Shown in pieces: positions 1 through 11,200 of a stretch of DNA of 64,000 nucleotides (position 1 is the first letter of the stretch; each line of letters starts with the position of its first letter). The DNA comes from Tridacna crocea. Taxonomy: Eukaryota; Mollusca; Bivalvia; Cardiida; Cardiidae. A model generated the notes under the pieces. The model was not told the DNA's origin. It did no database searches and saw only the letters and a program-made list of their open reading frames with translations. The position numbers and the translations under genes were made by a program. The DNA lies in the NCBI GenBank assembly GCA_943736015.1, contig OX031065.1:15157427-15221426 (forward strand). The letters are read 5' to 3'.

Positions 1-198
1 TGTCTGAGATTTACATGTTAAACGACTTCGTCAAGCTTTTAAGCTAATGAAAAGTTTAATAATTTGTCTTTGGTCATGTTGGTTACTTACATTTAATTGC
101 ATTTCGCTACAATACAGATTAAACCGACGACACAGAAAGTCAGTACAGCGCTCTATCCTTTGCTACTGGAAAATGTACAATGGACTTGAGACGGTACG

Positions 199-468
199 GT
201 GCGCAATAAATTTCTAAATATGAAAAAAATCACCGTAGCCTCTCATTATTTTCGGCCAGTTTCTTTCCGAGGACTGATGATAGTCATCACGACAGGATTC
301 ATTACTCACTCATCGCTGACCATCGTCTCGGCGATGGGTATGTGGGAAAACAGCCAGTGGCTTGTAAAGAATATTGTGTGGAGTACTGGTAAAAGAGACT
401 TCAGGAAAGCATGGATAGGTGCACTGGCCGCAGCGATAAACTGAAATAACGTTGAAAACATTATACAA
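199..468 (+). repeat. SINE tail fragment
   Basis: Matches the 3' body of the SINE at 1107-1440 (TTTCTTTCC..GATGATAGTCAT, GTGGCTTGTAAAGAATATTGTG, GATAAACTG..ATAACGTTGAAAAC) without the tRNA-like head. The apparent reading frame here is SINE sequence. Confidence 0.7.
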
Positions 469-472
469 TTAA

Positions 473-834
473 GGTAAGACCTGTGTAATGCAGTTCCGGT
501 GAAAATTCTAATTGGTTGATAAATAAGGATAAATAAGGATTTATACAGAAATAATATTTTTGCACATTTCTAACGGATCAGAAATTCCTTTTATGTCTAT
601 CTTGAAATTATTTTTTGATACTTTTGTTAGTTTTCTGGAAAGGGAGGTAATTATTATCTTTTTTTGAATTGAGAATATAGTGGTTTTAGATTTATAAATG
701 ATAATTCAAAGAAGGAAAAAATGGAAAAAATGAATTGGTGAAAGTATTTCAATAATACTCATTTTTAATTATAGCTTATTTTGCAGGATGATATTTTAGT
801 GGAAATAGCTGTTTTCCATTACACAGGTCTTACC
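473..834. mobile_element. TTAA-flanked MITE, GGTAAGACC ends
   Basis: Begins GGTAAGACCTGTGTAATG and ends with the exact reverse complement; both sides carry TTAA (469-472 and 835-838). 362 bp, no coding capacity. TTAA target duplication is typical of piggyBac and Kolobok superfamilies. A decayed relative lies at about 55976-56330. Confidence 0.85.
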
Positions 835-1106
835 TTAATCGAAAGCTTTTAAACTCAGGATCGTTAAAACTCTGTATTGTGTGATTTTAGAGGCTTCGAT
901 TAGTGATACATGCAGAGCCGTCTCACTGTCTTTCTCTCTCTCCGATCCGATCCGATCCGATCTGTATGAAATACCATGGTACTCATTGACAATTATTATC
1001 CTTGCCCCTGAACACTCCATCACATTTTAAATACGTCTAATCTTTAAGATATATGTTACTTTGGTAAAAAATCTCTTCTGTTATGATTCTCATCTTCGCT
1101 AAATCC

Positions 1107-1440
1107 GCCGAGCCTCGCCAGTTTGCTTAGTCAGTAGCACACCTCTAGACTTGAGAACAGGGGGTCGTTGGTTCGATACCCGGCTCGGCGAATTTCTTTC
1201 CAGGATTGATGGTAGTCATTGCGACAAGATCTTTTCCTCTGTCACCGCTTACCAAATCGCTTCGACTACGGTTATATGAGAAAATAGCCTGTGACTTGAA
1301 AAGAATATTGTGCTGTGTATTGGTTAAAAAAGAAGAGAAAAGAAACGGGAAAGCATGGATAGATGGGCTTATCGCCGCGATATAACTGATATAATATTGA
1401 AAATGGCGTTGAACACAATACAATCGATCAATCAGTCAAT
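1107..1440 (+). repeat. tRNA-derived SINE, full-length type
   Basis: A tRNA-like head (1107-1189) has a fully paired 7-bp acceptor stem (GCCGAGC/GCTCGGC), an A-box-like segment and a B box (GGTTCGATACC). It is followed by about 250 bp of SINE body ending in a (GATCAATCAGTC)-type tail. Related copies occur at 199-468, 19630-19890, 24430-24530, 28650-29125, 43790-44110 and 44136-44420. Confidence 0.8.
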
Positions 1441-1693
1441 CGCACGAAATCTGCTATTCGGTACTGTCAGTTCTTTGATAAATTTGTAGGCGATCAGTGC
1501 AAAATGGCGCCTTTTTCGATTACTGAAAAGTCAAAATCACTGTCCTGAACTCGAATTGTCTGAATCGGGTAACTTAAGGGATTTACTGATATTAAGGATA
1601 ATTGTAAGTTCATAGAAATGGGTTTTCTTTCCCGGAAAATATCACTCGCTCTCAATAACTTGCACAAAACTGAATGCGTCATAGATCTAGTTA

Positions 1694-2764
1694 GGGTCAA
1701 TCCGGGTAAATACGGACGATTTTTACACAGCTCACTTCGCCAGTCAACCACTGTTACTATGTGAAAGCCATGACCCCTATAACCTATGAGTTAACATTTT
1801 AAGACCTTCCCCTTTGATATTTTCGCTATATTGTATAGTTTACTCCGCCCGAGATACTGCGAAAATGCAGTTGAAGTTACATAGTCGAATCCGGGTAAAT
1901 ACGGACATGAGGGGTGAAGTACGGACACAGACTGGAAAATTACGGACACCCCACTTTAAACGGGTTAAATATGGTATTGCTTGGCACAAGTTATTTTTTC
2001 TTTCCCTACTATGTTTTAAAAAGAACAATACTGCCAAAACCTAATAAAACAATGGATTGTTTGTGGCCTAAACGGACAATAATAGCAATAGATCTTGCAC
2101 AACCTGCACATTAGGCAGGACAACAGTTACAAAATGCAGCGAAATGAAAAATCATTCCGGTAGCCCGTACATCTGTGGCTTAATTTTATTTAATGCGTCT
2201 AATTTCTGAAAAGTATTGGATTCTACATGTGTGGCTCGAGCTATAAATTAACTTCTAGGTATCGTCTTTTTCAAATATTTGATAAACATGAATTTTGTAG
2301 ATATTTTGTGTAAGTGTCCGTAATTTTACAGTGTGTTCAAACGACTGGTTTAATACGGACAGTTGTCTTTTTCTTCTTTATTTCTGCTAATGTGTATTTT
2401 GCCATTATTTTGATGATTTATTACTTTTCTTCAATCATTTGTCATAGTTCTTAACACCATTACGGCTTAGTGAAAAAGGTCTTTAACTAAAGAAGGCGAT
2501 CAAGTACCTTTCAGAGTTGTAGCACAAATCTTTAAATTCAAGCATAGTTGAGAAAGGGCGAATCAAGTTTGACACTAAATGTGCTTGTATCATCACATAA
2601 ACTTAATCGTCATCAAAAATAGCGCACTGACACAAAAATAAGATGGGCGTGCTATATATAGATTGTGGCATGGATATTGGGAGTTGAAATACGCTCTGGT
2701 ATTTTCCAAAAATATGGTGCATGTCCGTATTTATACCTCTGTCCGTATTTACCCGGATTGACCC
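1694..2764. mobile_element. TA-flanked DNA transposon with TACGGAC subterminal motifs
   Basis: Terminal inverted repeat starts GGGTCAATCCGGGTAAATAC; the element is flanked by TA (1692-1693, 2765-2766). 1071 bp, non-coding. The heptamer TACGGAC (or its complement) recurs about eight times near the ends, all left copies in one orientation and nearly all right copies in the other, as expected of transposase binding sites. Confidence 0.75.
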
Positions 2765-3349
2765 TAATTTGAAAAGTTCGCGCCATGTTTTTTTTAGGCC
2801 CGCTCAGGGATCACGAAATATAAACGATCCCTGATCTGCCTCGAAAATAAAATATGTCGGACCCGATTTCGAAATTAATACTAGATCTGTTAACCCTTTA
2901 CTACACAATGACGACTTTTAACGACCATGAGGAAGAGGCCTTTTGAAAATATTCTGTGAAAAGGAGAAAAGGACCCTATCAAGATCATATTCCATTAGAG
3001 CTATTTGATTTTGAGTCCCATTGAAATTGTCTTCTGCAAATGTTTTAAACTTGGACAAGGCTAAAATTTTGTTGTCTGGTAAAGAACTAACCATTAAAGC
3101 ACCATTCTCAACTAGATCTAGTTGCTTTTGAGACCAATGTGGATTAAGATCAGACTGCACAAAAGATGCAATCAGATCTTTGATCTATAGATTATAGACA
3201 AAAGCAACTATCACATTGCAATTATTTGGGTCTTATTTCCAATCTGTATTTCTATAGTTTGTATTTTTGCCATGCAATTGTTCATTTCATCAAGAGGCCT
3301 TTGTTACAGACTTTGTTTATGAGACTATATACAGATTTTTGGATTTTTA

Positions 3350-4190
3350 GCTCTTCTGGCTGAAAGCCAGCTGAGCTTATGTCATGGCATGGTCGTCCAC
3401 CTCTCCGTCTGTCCGTCTGTTAGTGTTTTTCTTGTTTATGCAATGAGGTCTGCATTTGTGGTCAGATTTTCGTGAAACTTAGCCTACACAGCTTGTTTAT
3501 CTCATCTTAGCTTTAACTCTATTTATTTTGAAAAAAAAAAAATCAGACATACAGTATGGGAAAAGTGGCCAATTCAAGCTGAAAATTTTTATTTCTTGTT
3601 TACTCGATAAAATCTGCATTTTAGGTCAAATTTTCATGAAACTTGCATAGCTTGTTTATACCTTCAATAGCTTAAACCCTAATGATTTTGAAAAAAATCG
3701 AACAAATATTATGGGAAAAGTAGCCATTTCAAGTTGAACATTTTCATTGCTTGTTTACATGATACAGTCTTTATTTGTGATCAGATTTTTGTGAATTTTT
3801 CACAGTTTGTTTATCTCATCAATAGCTTTTACCCTGTAGATTTTGAAATTAAAACCCTAACAAACAGTAATGGAAAAGTAGCCACTTCAAGTTGAAAATT
3901 TTGATTTCTAATTTACATGATGAAGTCAGCATTTGTGGTTGGATTTTCATGAAACTTGCACAATTGCTTTGTATCATCAACAGCTTTAAGCCTGAATGGT
4001 TTTGAAAAAATCTGATAATCAGTATGAGAAAAGTAGCGATTCAAAGGCAATGAAGTTCACAGAGTTGATTAAATTTATTTTGAAACTCGCAAAGATTCAT
4101 TAAGGGATTGGACTCTATTAAAAGTGAAGAAAATCTAGTAAACTTTTCAGAAAAAGTAGCCATTTGATGACTTAGTATCATTTTCTCAAC
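3350..4190 (+). repeat. Degenerate tandem repeat, period about 165 bp
   Basis: Four to five diverged units, each with a GGGAAAAGTAGCCATTTCAAG-like block, TTGTTTAC, TTTTCATGAAACTTGCA and GTTTAT..ATCAATAGCTT. It starts with TAGCTCTTCTGGCTGAAAGCC and (GTCC/GTCT) motifs common at the head of mollusc repeats. Confidence 0.6.
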
Positions 4191-4496
4191 AAAGTCCACA
4201 TTATTAGTTAAATTTCTTTACTAGGATTGTTTGAAGCAAGGCGAAGTGAAACACTATCAAATTTGCTTGGATTCCAAAGATGTAGTTTTGAGAAATTTCA
4301 CTTCAATTTTTTTCACTGTTTACTCAATTCACCATGCCTACATAATTATGCTGTCTTAATTGGTTCATGCCCAGTTGCAAGTACACATTTTTGTGTTATT
4401 TGTCTGTTTTCTTTTTCTTTCTGCATCACAAATTCATAATGTATGCTAGTATAAAAGCAAACTCTATGCCAGTAGAGCAATTTCAGGCTCTTCAGG

Positions 4497-4572
4497 ATCT
4501 TCGCAAGCCAAGGATACTAAGGTAGTACGTTACGAACAAAGTGGAGTTAGTATCCTTGGCTTGCGAAGATGG
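4497..4572. repeat. Foldback hairpin, 24-bp stem
   Basis: GATCTTCGCAAGCCAAGGAT is repeated in inverse orientation after a 26-nt spacer. Perfect or near-perfect stem, no coding capacity. Confidence 0.75.
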
Positions 4573-5251
4573 CTCTTAAGGGCCTCTAGTTTTTTTATTG
4601 AAAATTCGTCTTTTAGCGAAAATTATCATGTGCTGAGTCCCTGTGGACCAAAGCATCAACCCTTATCATTCTAAAAACAGATAAAACTCTTATGCTGATA
4701 GCAAATACCTAAAATTTTCTTTTTCAAAGATATTTTTTTGGTGAAACTTTTCCTTCTTGGACAGTGAAGATAAAAGATCAGACTGCATGTTCTGTAATTG
4801 AAAGCATTTGCAGAGGACAACAGTTCACCATGGCTACAATCCATGCTGCAATAAGATTTGTCTCTGATAGGGTACAAAAAATTGTTGAAAAAGGAGAAAT
4901 GCTGTTCACAAGCATTTGCTCCTGCAATTTTTCAAACATCTTTTAGCTCATGAAAAAAAAAATCAGGCTTGTGTGGTAGAGGTTTAACCCATTATCACAC
5001 AATCCCTACTTTTGATGACCCTGAGAAAGAAGCCTTTTGAAAACATTGTGGGAAAAGGAGAAAATGCTGCTAACCAGCATTTTCTCCTTTTCCCACAATG
5101 TTTTCTACCCTTCACAAAACAAATTTCAAATTTTCAGTTTTATGTTGTCGTCTTCTAATGCTTTTGATTTGGACAAGCCTAAAATATTTTTGTTTGGTAA
5201 CAAGTTAAACGAATTACTAGTATTTTCAGAATCAAATCTTCTCGATTTCAG

Positions 5252-5296
5252 ATGTTTTCACACTAAGCTTTGGTGGAGGCAGCGGAGGAGGCTCAA
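5252..5296 (+). CDS. Exon a: Gly/Ser linker exon
   Basis: Acceptor TTTCAG, donor GTAAGA; 45 nt, phase 1 in and out. It ends in a GGGSGGGS-type linker and its last base A joins GC of the next exon to make Ser. It is the most 5' exon I could place. The codon it completes (xAT) needs an upstream exon that was not found in 1-5251. Confidence 0.7.
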
Positions 5297-8200
5297 GTAA
5301 GATTTGTTTTCTAGCATTGCGCTTTCAGAATTTTGGCTACAAGCATTTTCTCCTTTTCTCACATAGTTTTCAAGCATTTTAAAGACATATTCCATCATTT
5401 GAGCCACATTACATTTATAAGTGGCCTTTGTTTGCTTTAATCCTCTCCCACACAATGACGACTTTTGACGACCCTTGGAAAAAAGCTTTTGAAAACATTG
5501 TGGCAAAAGAAGAAAATGCTGGTTACCAATTTCGGAGTTTCGGGTTTTTTTTGTTATCTGCAAGAGCTTTCAATTTTAGACCAGACTAAAATTTTGTCAC
5601 AATGGTAAAAGGTTAATTTATCAAACGAGGAAATAATTCCAAAGAGAATTAAAATCTTTTGCAGTTTGAACAAATCTGCAATTCTGTCATGTGGCAAAGA
5701 TTTATTAAGTTCATGTGAACCACATTTATTTTGTCATCTGCAGATGCTTTCAATTTGGACAGGTCCATAATTTGTCATATGTAATGGTCAGTTAAGATAC
5801 TGTATGAATACAATGATAAGAAATCCCTGCAGGAACATGCATGTTTTGTCCTTCCTTGTCCTTCTTTTTCACATGTCTTTATCTCTGTAATTCAATGACC
5901 TATATTTCTGTTTTTTGTGGAATTATGTATAAGACCAGGAAAGGGTCAGAAAATTAACCCACTACCATGGCATACAATCCTGACTTTTACTAAATCTGAG
6001 AAAGAGGCCTTTTGGAAAAATCGTGGAAAAGGGGGAAAATGATGGCATTTTCTCCTTTTGCCTGAATGTTTTCTATTATATCATAGATATAACTCATAAT
6101 TATAAGATATGTTGTCTGGAAATGCTTTCACTTCGGACAAGTTGAAAAATGTTTCCATGTTAAGTCTTTACCAAATAAATAAAAATTAAAGACTTGTCCA
6201 CATTCAGAGCAGTTCCAAATGATAAATTAACCCTTTGCCCCACAATCCCAACTTTTAACGACCATGGAAAAGAAGCCTTTGCAAAAAATTGTGTGAAAAG
6301 GAGAAAATGCTGATAACCAGCATTTTCTTCTTTTCCCACAATGTTTTCTACCCTCCCAATGAATTTCATTTCTTCACTCACATTTATTTTAAATCATCTG
6401 TATATGCTTTGAATTTGGACCAGTCTATAATTTTGTCTTTGGTTAATGGTTAATTGTGGATGATCAGCGCTTTCTCTGTTTTCCACAATTTTTTCTAAAC
6501 TATCATAGACATACTAGTATCACACAATCAAAGTCACATTGATATGTTGTCTGAAAATGCTTTTAATGTGGAAAAGTGAAAAATTTTGTTATTTGGTACA
6601 GGTTAAAACCTAAACTAAACAAAAAAAATTAAGACTTAACCAAATTCAAAGCAGTCGCAGATGACAAATCTGATGTGGTTTAACTTTTTACCAAACGACA
6701 ATAATTCAGGTTTGTCCAAATCGAAAGCTGCAGACGACAAAGTAAAAGCCAATGAAAATTTGGAATTTGTTTTGTGAAGAGTAGAAAACATTGTGGGAAA
6801 AGGAGAAAATGCTGCTTACCAGCATTTTCTCCTTTTCTCACAGTGTTTTCTAAAGGCTTCTTCTTCCTCAGGGTCGTAAAAAGTCGGGATTGTGTGGTAA
6901 AGGGTTAACCCTTGACCACATGATCCTGACTTTGTATGGCTCTGAGAAAGAAGCCTTTCGAAAACTTTGAGGGAGGAGGAGAAAATACTGGTAACCAGCA
7001 TTTTCTCCTTTTTCCCACAAAGTTTTCCACTCTTCCAAAATCAAAGTTCAATTTTTCAGCAGCATTATGATTTCAATTGGGCCTAGTCCAAAATTTTGTC
7101 ATTTGGTAATGAGTTAAATGATGAGAACTAACTCTAAAAGGTAAGAAAACATTTTTGGAAAAGGAGAAAATGCTGGTCACCAGCTTTTTCTCCTTTTCCA
7201 AAAAGAGTTTTCAAACGACCACTTCCTCCAGCTTGCTAAAACTCAGGATTGTTTTGTCAAGGATAAGATAAAAAAATGTCTGTTAGAAACTTTTATAGTC
7301 TGCTTCGTTCACCATATGGTTGGGGCTGGTCTAGTTCTCATAGACTAGAGCACTTTTATGATTACTTCCTCAACCCTCCACTAAACAGGCCATTCTTTGA
7401 ATGACACACAGAAAGAAGGCTTCATTTAAGATTGTGGGAAAAAAGACAAAATGCTGCTTACCAGCATTGGCTCGTTTTTCCACAATAATTTCCACCCTTC
7501 AGAGAAAAATACCTTCATTTAGGAAGTACCAGTAATTTTGTTGTCTTGAAATTGTGTAAATAAAATGTGGACAAGTCTATGACTGCTGTGCCTCTTTTTG
7601 TTCATAGATAACAAAATTTTAGACTGGTTCAAATTGAAAGGATTTTCGGATGACAAATTGAATATTGCTAAAATGATAAGGTTTCTCTATAGTAGGACAG
7701 TAAACATTGTTGAAAAAGGAGAAAATGCTAGTTACCAGCACTTTTTCTTTTCCCACAATGTTTTCAAAAGGTTTCCTCAGCAGGGTCATTAAAATTTGGG
7801 ACTGTGTGGCTAATGTCTGCTGCTGGACAGCCCTATCCTCTGTTGGTACATTGATAAAAAATCTGGTGACATTTATATGGATAAACACTGTTTGTTACAG
7901 GCTGTACAGACACCAGGAGTGATTGCAGTCAGTATGAAAAATCTATGTGCACAGACCCTAAATACCAACAATGGGTGCAGGACAACTGCTGTGCTTTCTG
8001 TACGTTTTATTTTGTGTATTTGTTTCACGTTCTAACTCCATCCTCAAATCATTTCAACTCTGTTGCAGAGGCCAGAGCACCTATTATTTAATTGTTTTTC
8101 CGCCAAAATGGCGAGCATTATACAATAAAATACAAGGAAACAGTAAGAATGAAATAACAAACAAAAAAATAGTAGGTATATGTCATAGAGAAAGAAAATC

Positions 8201-11200
8201 AATGTATGGCCAGACTCCGACCCGAAAAAGACCCTTACAATAAAAGGACGAAAATGCAAAAGCCCTTTCCCTGGTCAGAATGCGGGAGCACATTGTTAAA
8301 ACTCAAAGTACAAAATAAGGAAGAGAAACGAGACAAAAATAGGTAAAAGGAAAGCATGAATCAAGTAAGGGGACCTTGCAATGAAAGCGAAACACAAGGC
8401 AAACATAGGCAACAGAATATTTAGGAAAGCAACACAATATTTAAGAAATAAATAATGAAGCAGACCCCTAGAATAAGTCCATTGATTGAATGAATGAGCG
8501 GATAGATATATAGAAGAATTAACCGGACAATTATTCAATCAATCGACTAGAAATTGCTGGAGTTAGCGGCAGATAAATAATAATATACAGTATTGTATCG
8601 AGGCAACAGTGGCAAAAAAAACCAGATATGTCACAGCTAGTTGGGCATGGGGCTGAAGAAGTTAAGATAATACATTAACGCTGTGGTGCATAGAGCATAG
8701 AGCTATTACACAAAGAAAAAATTCCAAAATTTTCCAAGGATAGGTATAATAACTAGCAGGAGCCTATGGTTAATAACATTATCTTCCAATATGTTTCGAA
8801 AACCTGAGAATAAGGCTACAACAATACCGTTATTACTCAGGCTTCTAAACCTCTGATAGGTGCATTCATTTGTCTCCATTGAGATACAATGAAATAATTC
8901 AATCCTCAAACTCTCTGTAGAAGGACATTGTAATAAAATGTGTTCACATAACGATACTGAAAAATAATTTTTGCAGTAATGACAGAACTTTGTAAATGAG
9001 TCGCTATAAAATTTAGCTATCATCTTAACACAATTGTTGCAGTGCTTGGCTATCACTGGAGAGGAGATAGACCTACTTAATTCCCATACTTCACAATGGA
9101 GAAGTAATTGTGGTTTTATGTATAAGAAACTTGATAGATGACTGTCGGTCTGAACCCTGGTTATCCAAGTAGTATTTGCTTGTCCGTTGATGACATTACG
9201 AGAAATTCTTTTCCATTGAACTTATGTAGCAAAAAGGCCTGTGGCCAAGTAACGCTGTAAATAATCTTCCAGCGAATACTTGCGTAGAATACGTACAATA
9301 TCTGGGATAAACCCAAGCTTCAAGGAATTGCCACTTATAAAAAAAGAAAAGAGCCTATAATTAAACAACTTTTTACATGTGTGTAAACTCGGGGCACGAC
9401 AAATTTGGCCCAGAAACAAAAGTTTCCTATAATCGATATCAGATTCGATAGGTAAAACACGGCTAGACCGAGACAAACATCGGTTTTAGTATACATCAGT
9501 AAATTCTGAATATACTTGACGCAGAATCTATGTGCTCTTTCCAGCTGAGTTGACTGTGTTTTGTTAATTTCTGACCACAGTTCACAGCCATAGAGTGCTT
9601 TTGGTAGAACAATAGACTTGTACAGTTTAAGGGACGTAAATGGACGAAGACCATTTTCATGCACTCCAACATTTAATAAACCTAAAAGAGTAGATTTCAG
9701 CTTGTGACAGGAATCATCATTGTTGACAGAACTTTTCATGAACTTATTACAAATTATGCCCAAGTGAGTGTAATCCACTACTTCATTTACAACGCTATCG
9801 CCCAATCGCCATAAACGATTAGCGATAAAATGTTTGGGTTCATTAAAGACTATAACTGCACACTTGGATGGGTTATATATTTAACGCCACCTTACAGAAT
9901 AATTAAAACATATATCCATCATCTTCTGCAGACCATATTTAGAGAAGGATACTAAGACCATATCATCGGCTCACTCAGGGAACTACAATCAGCACCTGCA
10001 ATACAAATACCATATCCAGACTTCCCAAGCTGACGGATAAGGCCATCTATGTACACTAAATATAGGAATGGGCTTGTTATCCCCCATTGACGGGTGCCTT
10101 GTAGGACTGGAAAAGAGTCATTAGATGTTGAATTTCTATACTGAACTAAACTATTGAGTCATGTATACAAGTTGCGTAAACACTTCAATGTTTTCAAGTC
10201 AAGACCATAATTGATTAATTTGATTAACTTAAAAAAGACCGTTAACCCATACCCTGCCAAAGGCTTGTTCAACATAGCTAGGTGCTCATAAGATTAATTA
10301 TGTACACCTGTATCATTCCATTATCTCCCGCTAGATGGCATTCTACAGATACACATCTATCTAATTTGGGCATCCTGGGTACAGAGCCAGATATTTATTT
10401 TAGCTCGAAATTCAAAGTAACTGTTGTTGTTGTTTTGAAAAATTACTCCACTTCTGTACCCAGAGTGCCCAAAGTAGATAGATGTGTATTTGTAGAAAGC
10501 CATCTAGCAGGAGACAATTGCACAACAGTATACTAGACATCTCCAGTTTGAAAGCATACATAGATGACATATTAACTTTAGCTCATATGATAGGTTTGCC
10601 TTTCAAGGAATGAATTACTTGAATAAATTGACCTGAAATTGACCCCTTTGTGAAGCATAATTAATGAGTGAATATTTATATCATCGGTTATTATTGGACT
10701 GTACAAAAACTGTGTTAACTCTTTACCTAACGACTAAATTTTAGATTGGTCCAAATTTTAAGCATTTGCAGATGACAATATACACATGACTGAAAGATTA
10801 AAACTTGTTTTGGGAAGGATAGAAAATATTGCATGAAAAGGAGAAAATGCTGGTTACCAGCATTTTCTCATTTTCGTACAATATTTTTAAAAGTCTTCTT
10901 ACTCAGGGTCATTAAAAGTCAGGATTGTGTGGTAAAGAGTTAATGGTAAATGTCTGGTTTGACCGTTACTTTGCCATTGTCAAAATAAAAAGCTTTTGCG
11001 GATGGCATAGGTTAAGATCGGGCTGCACAGAAAGTTCCTCTTGGATATAAGTCACCCGCCAAGTATTACCGATTTTAACCAGCAAAAAATGTTTATTTCA
11101 GGTATTTTTAAGTATTGTTTGGAGACACTATAAATCTGTTAGCTGCATAAAGAATTTAAAAAAACGTGCACAGTTCAGCATGCAAACAACGTAGCCGAAA

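Larger units (their letters stand above)
2889..7815. mobile_element. Cluster 1 of the CYCTTTACC/TTAA palindromic MITE
   Basis: Copies at about 2889-3093, 4780-4985, 4986-5214, 5440-5620, 5959-6165, 6229-6455, 6460-6605, 6679-6908 (reverse), 6905-7114, 7110-7265, 7370-7570 and 7605-7815. Unit structure: TTAA, CYCTTTACCACACAATCCC end, arm, 66-nt palindrome (GAAAACATTGTGGG.../...CCCACAATGTTTTC) with a single central base, second arm, AAACGACAAAATTTTAGAC end (reverse strand), TTAA. The two arms outside the palindrome differ, so each copy has an orientation. The copies fill introns of the ShKT/VWC gene and flank exon 5252-5296. Confidence 0.85.

Noticed and set aside
1107..1189. tRNA gene
   Set aside because: The acceptor stem pairs and a B box is present, but the cloverleaf interior is poor and the sequence continues into a SINE body repeated elsewhere. 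Called as a SINE head.
8706..9805. Independent small host genes on the minus strand
   Set aside because: The frames line up as successive broken pieces of one reverse transcriptase.
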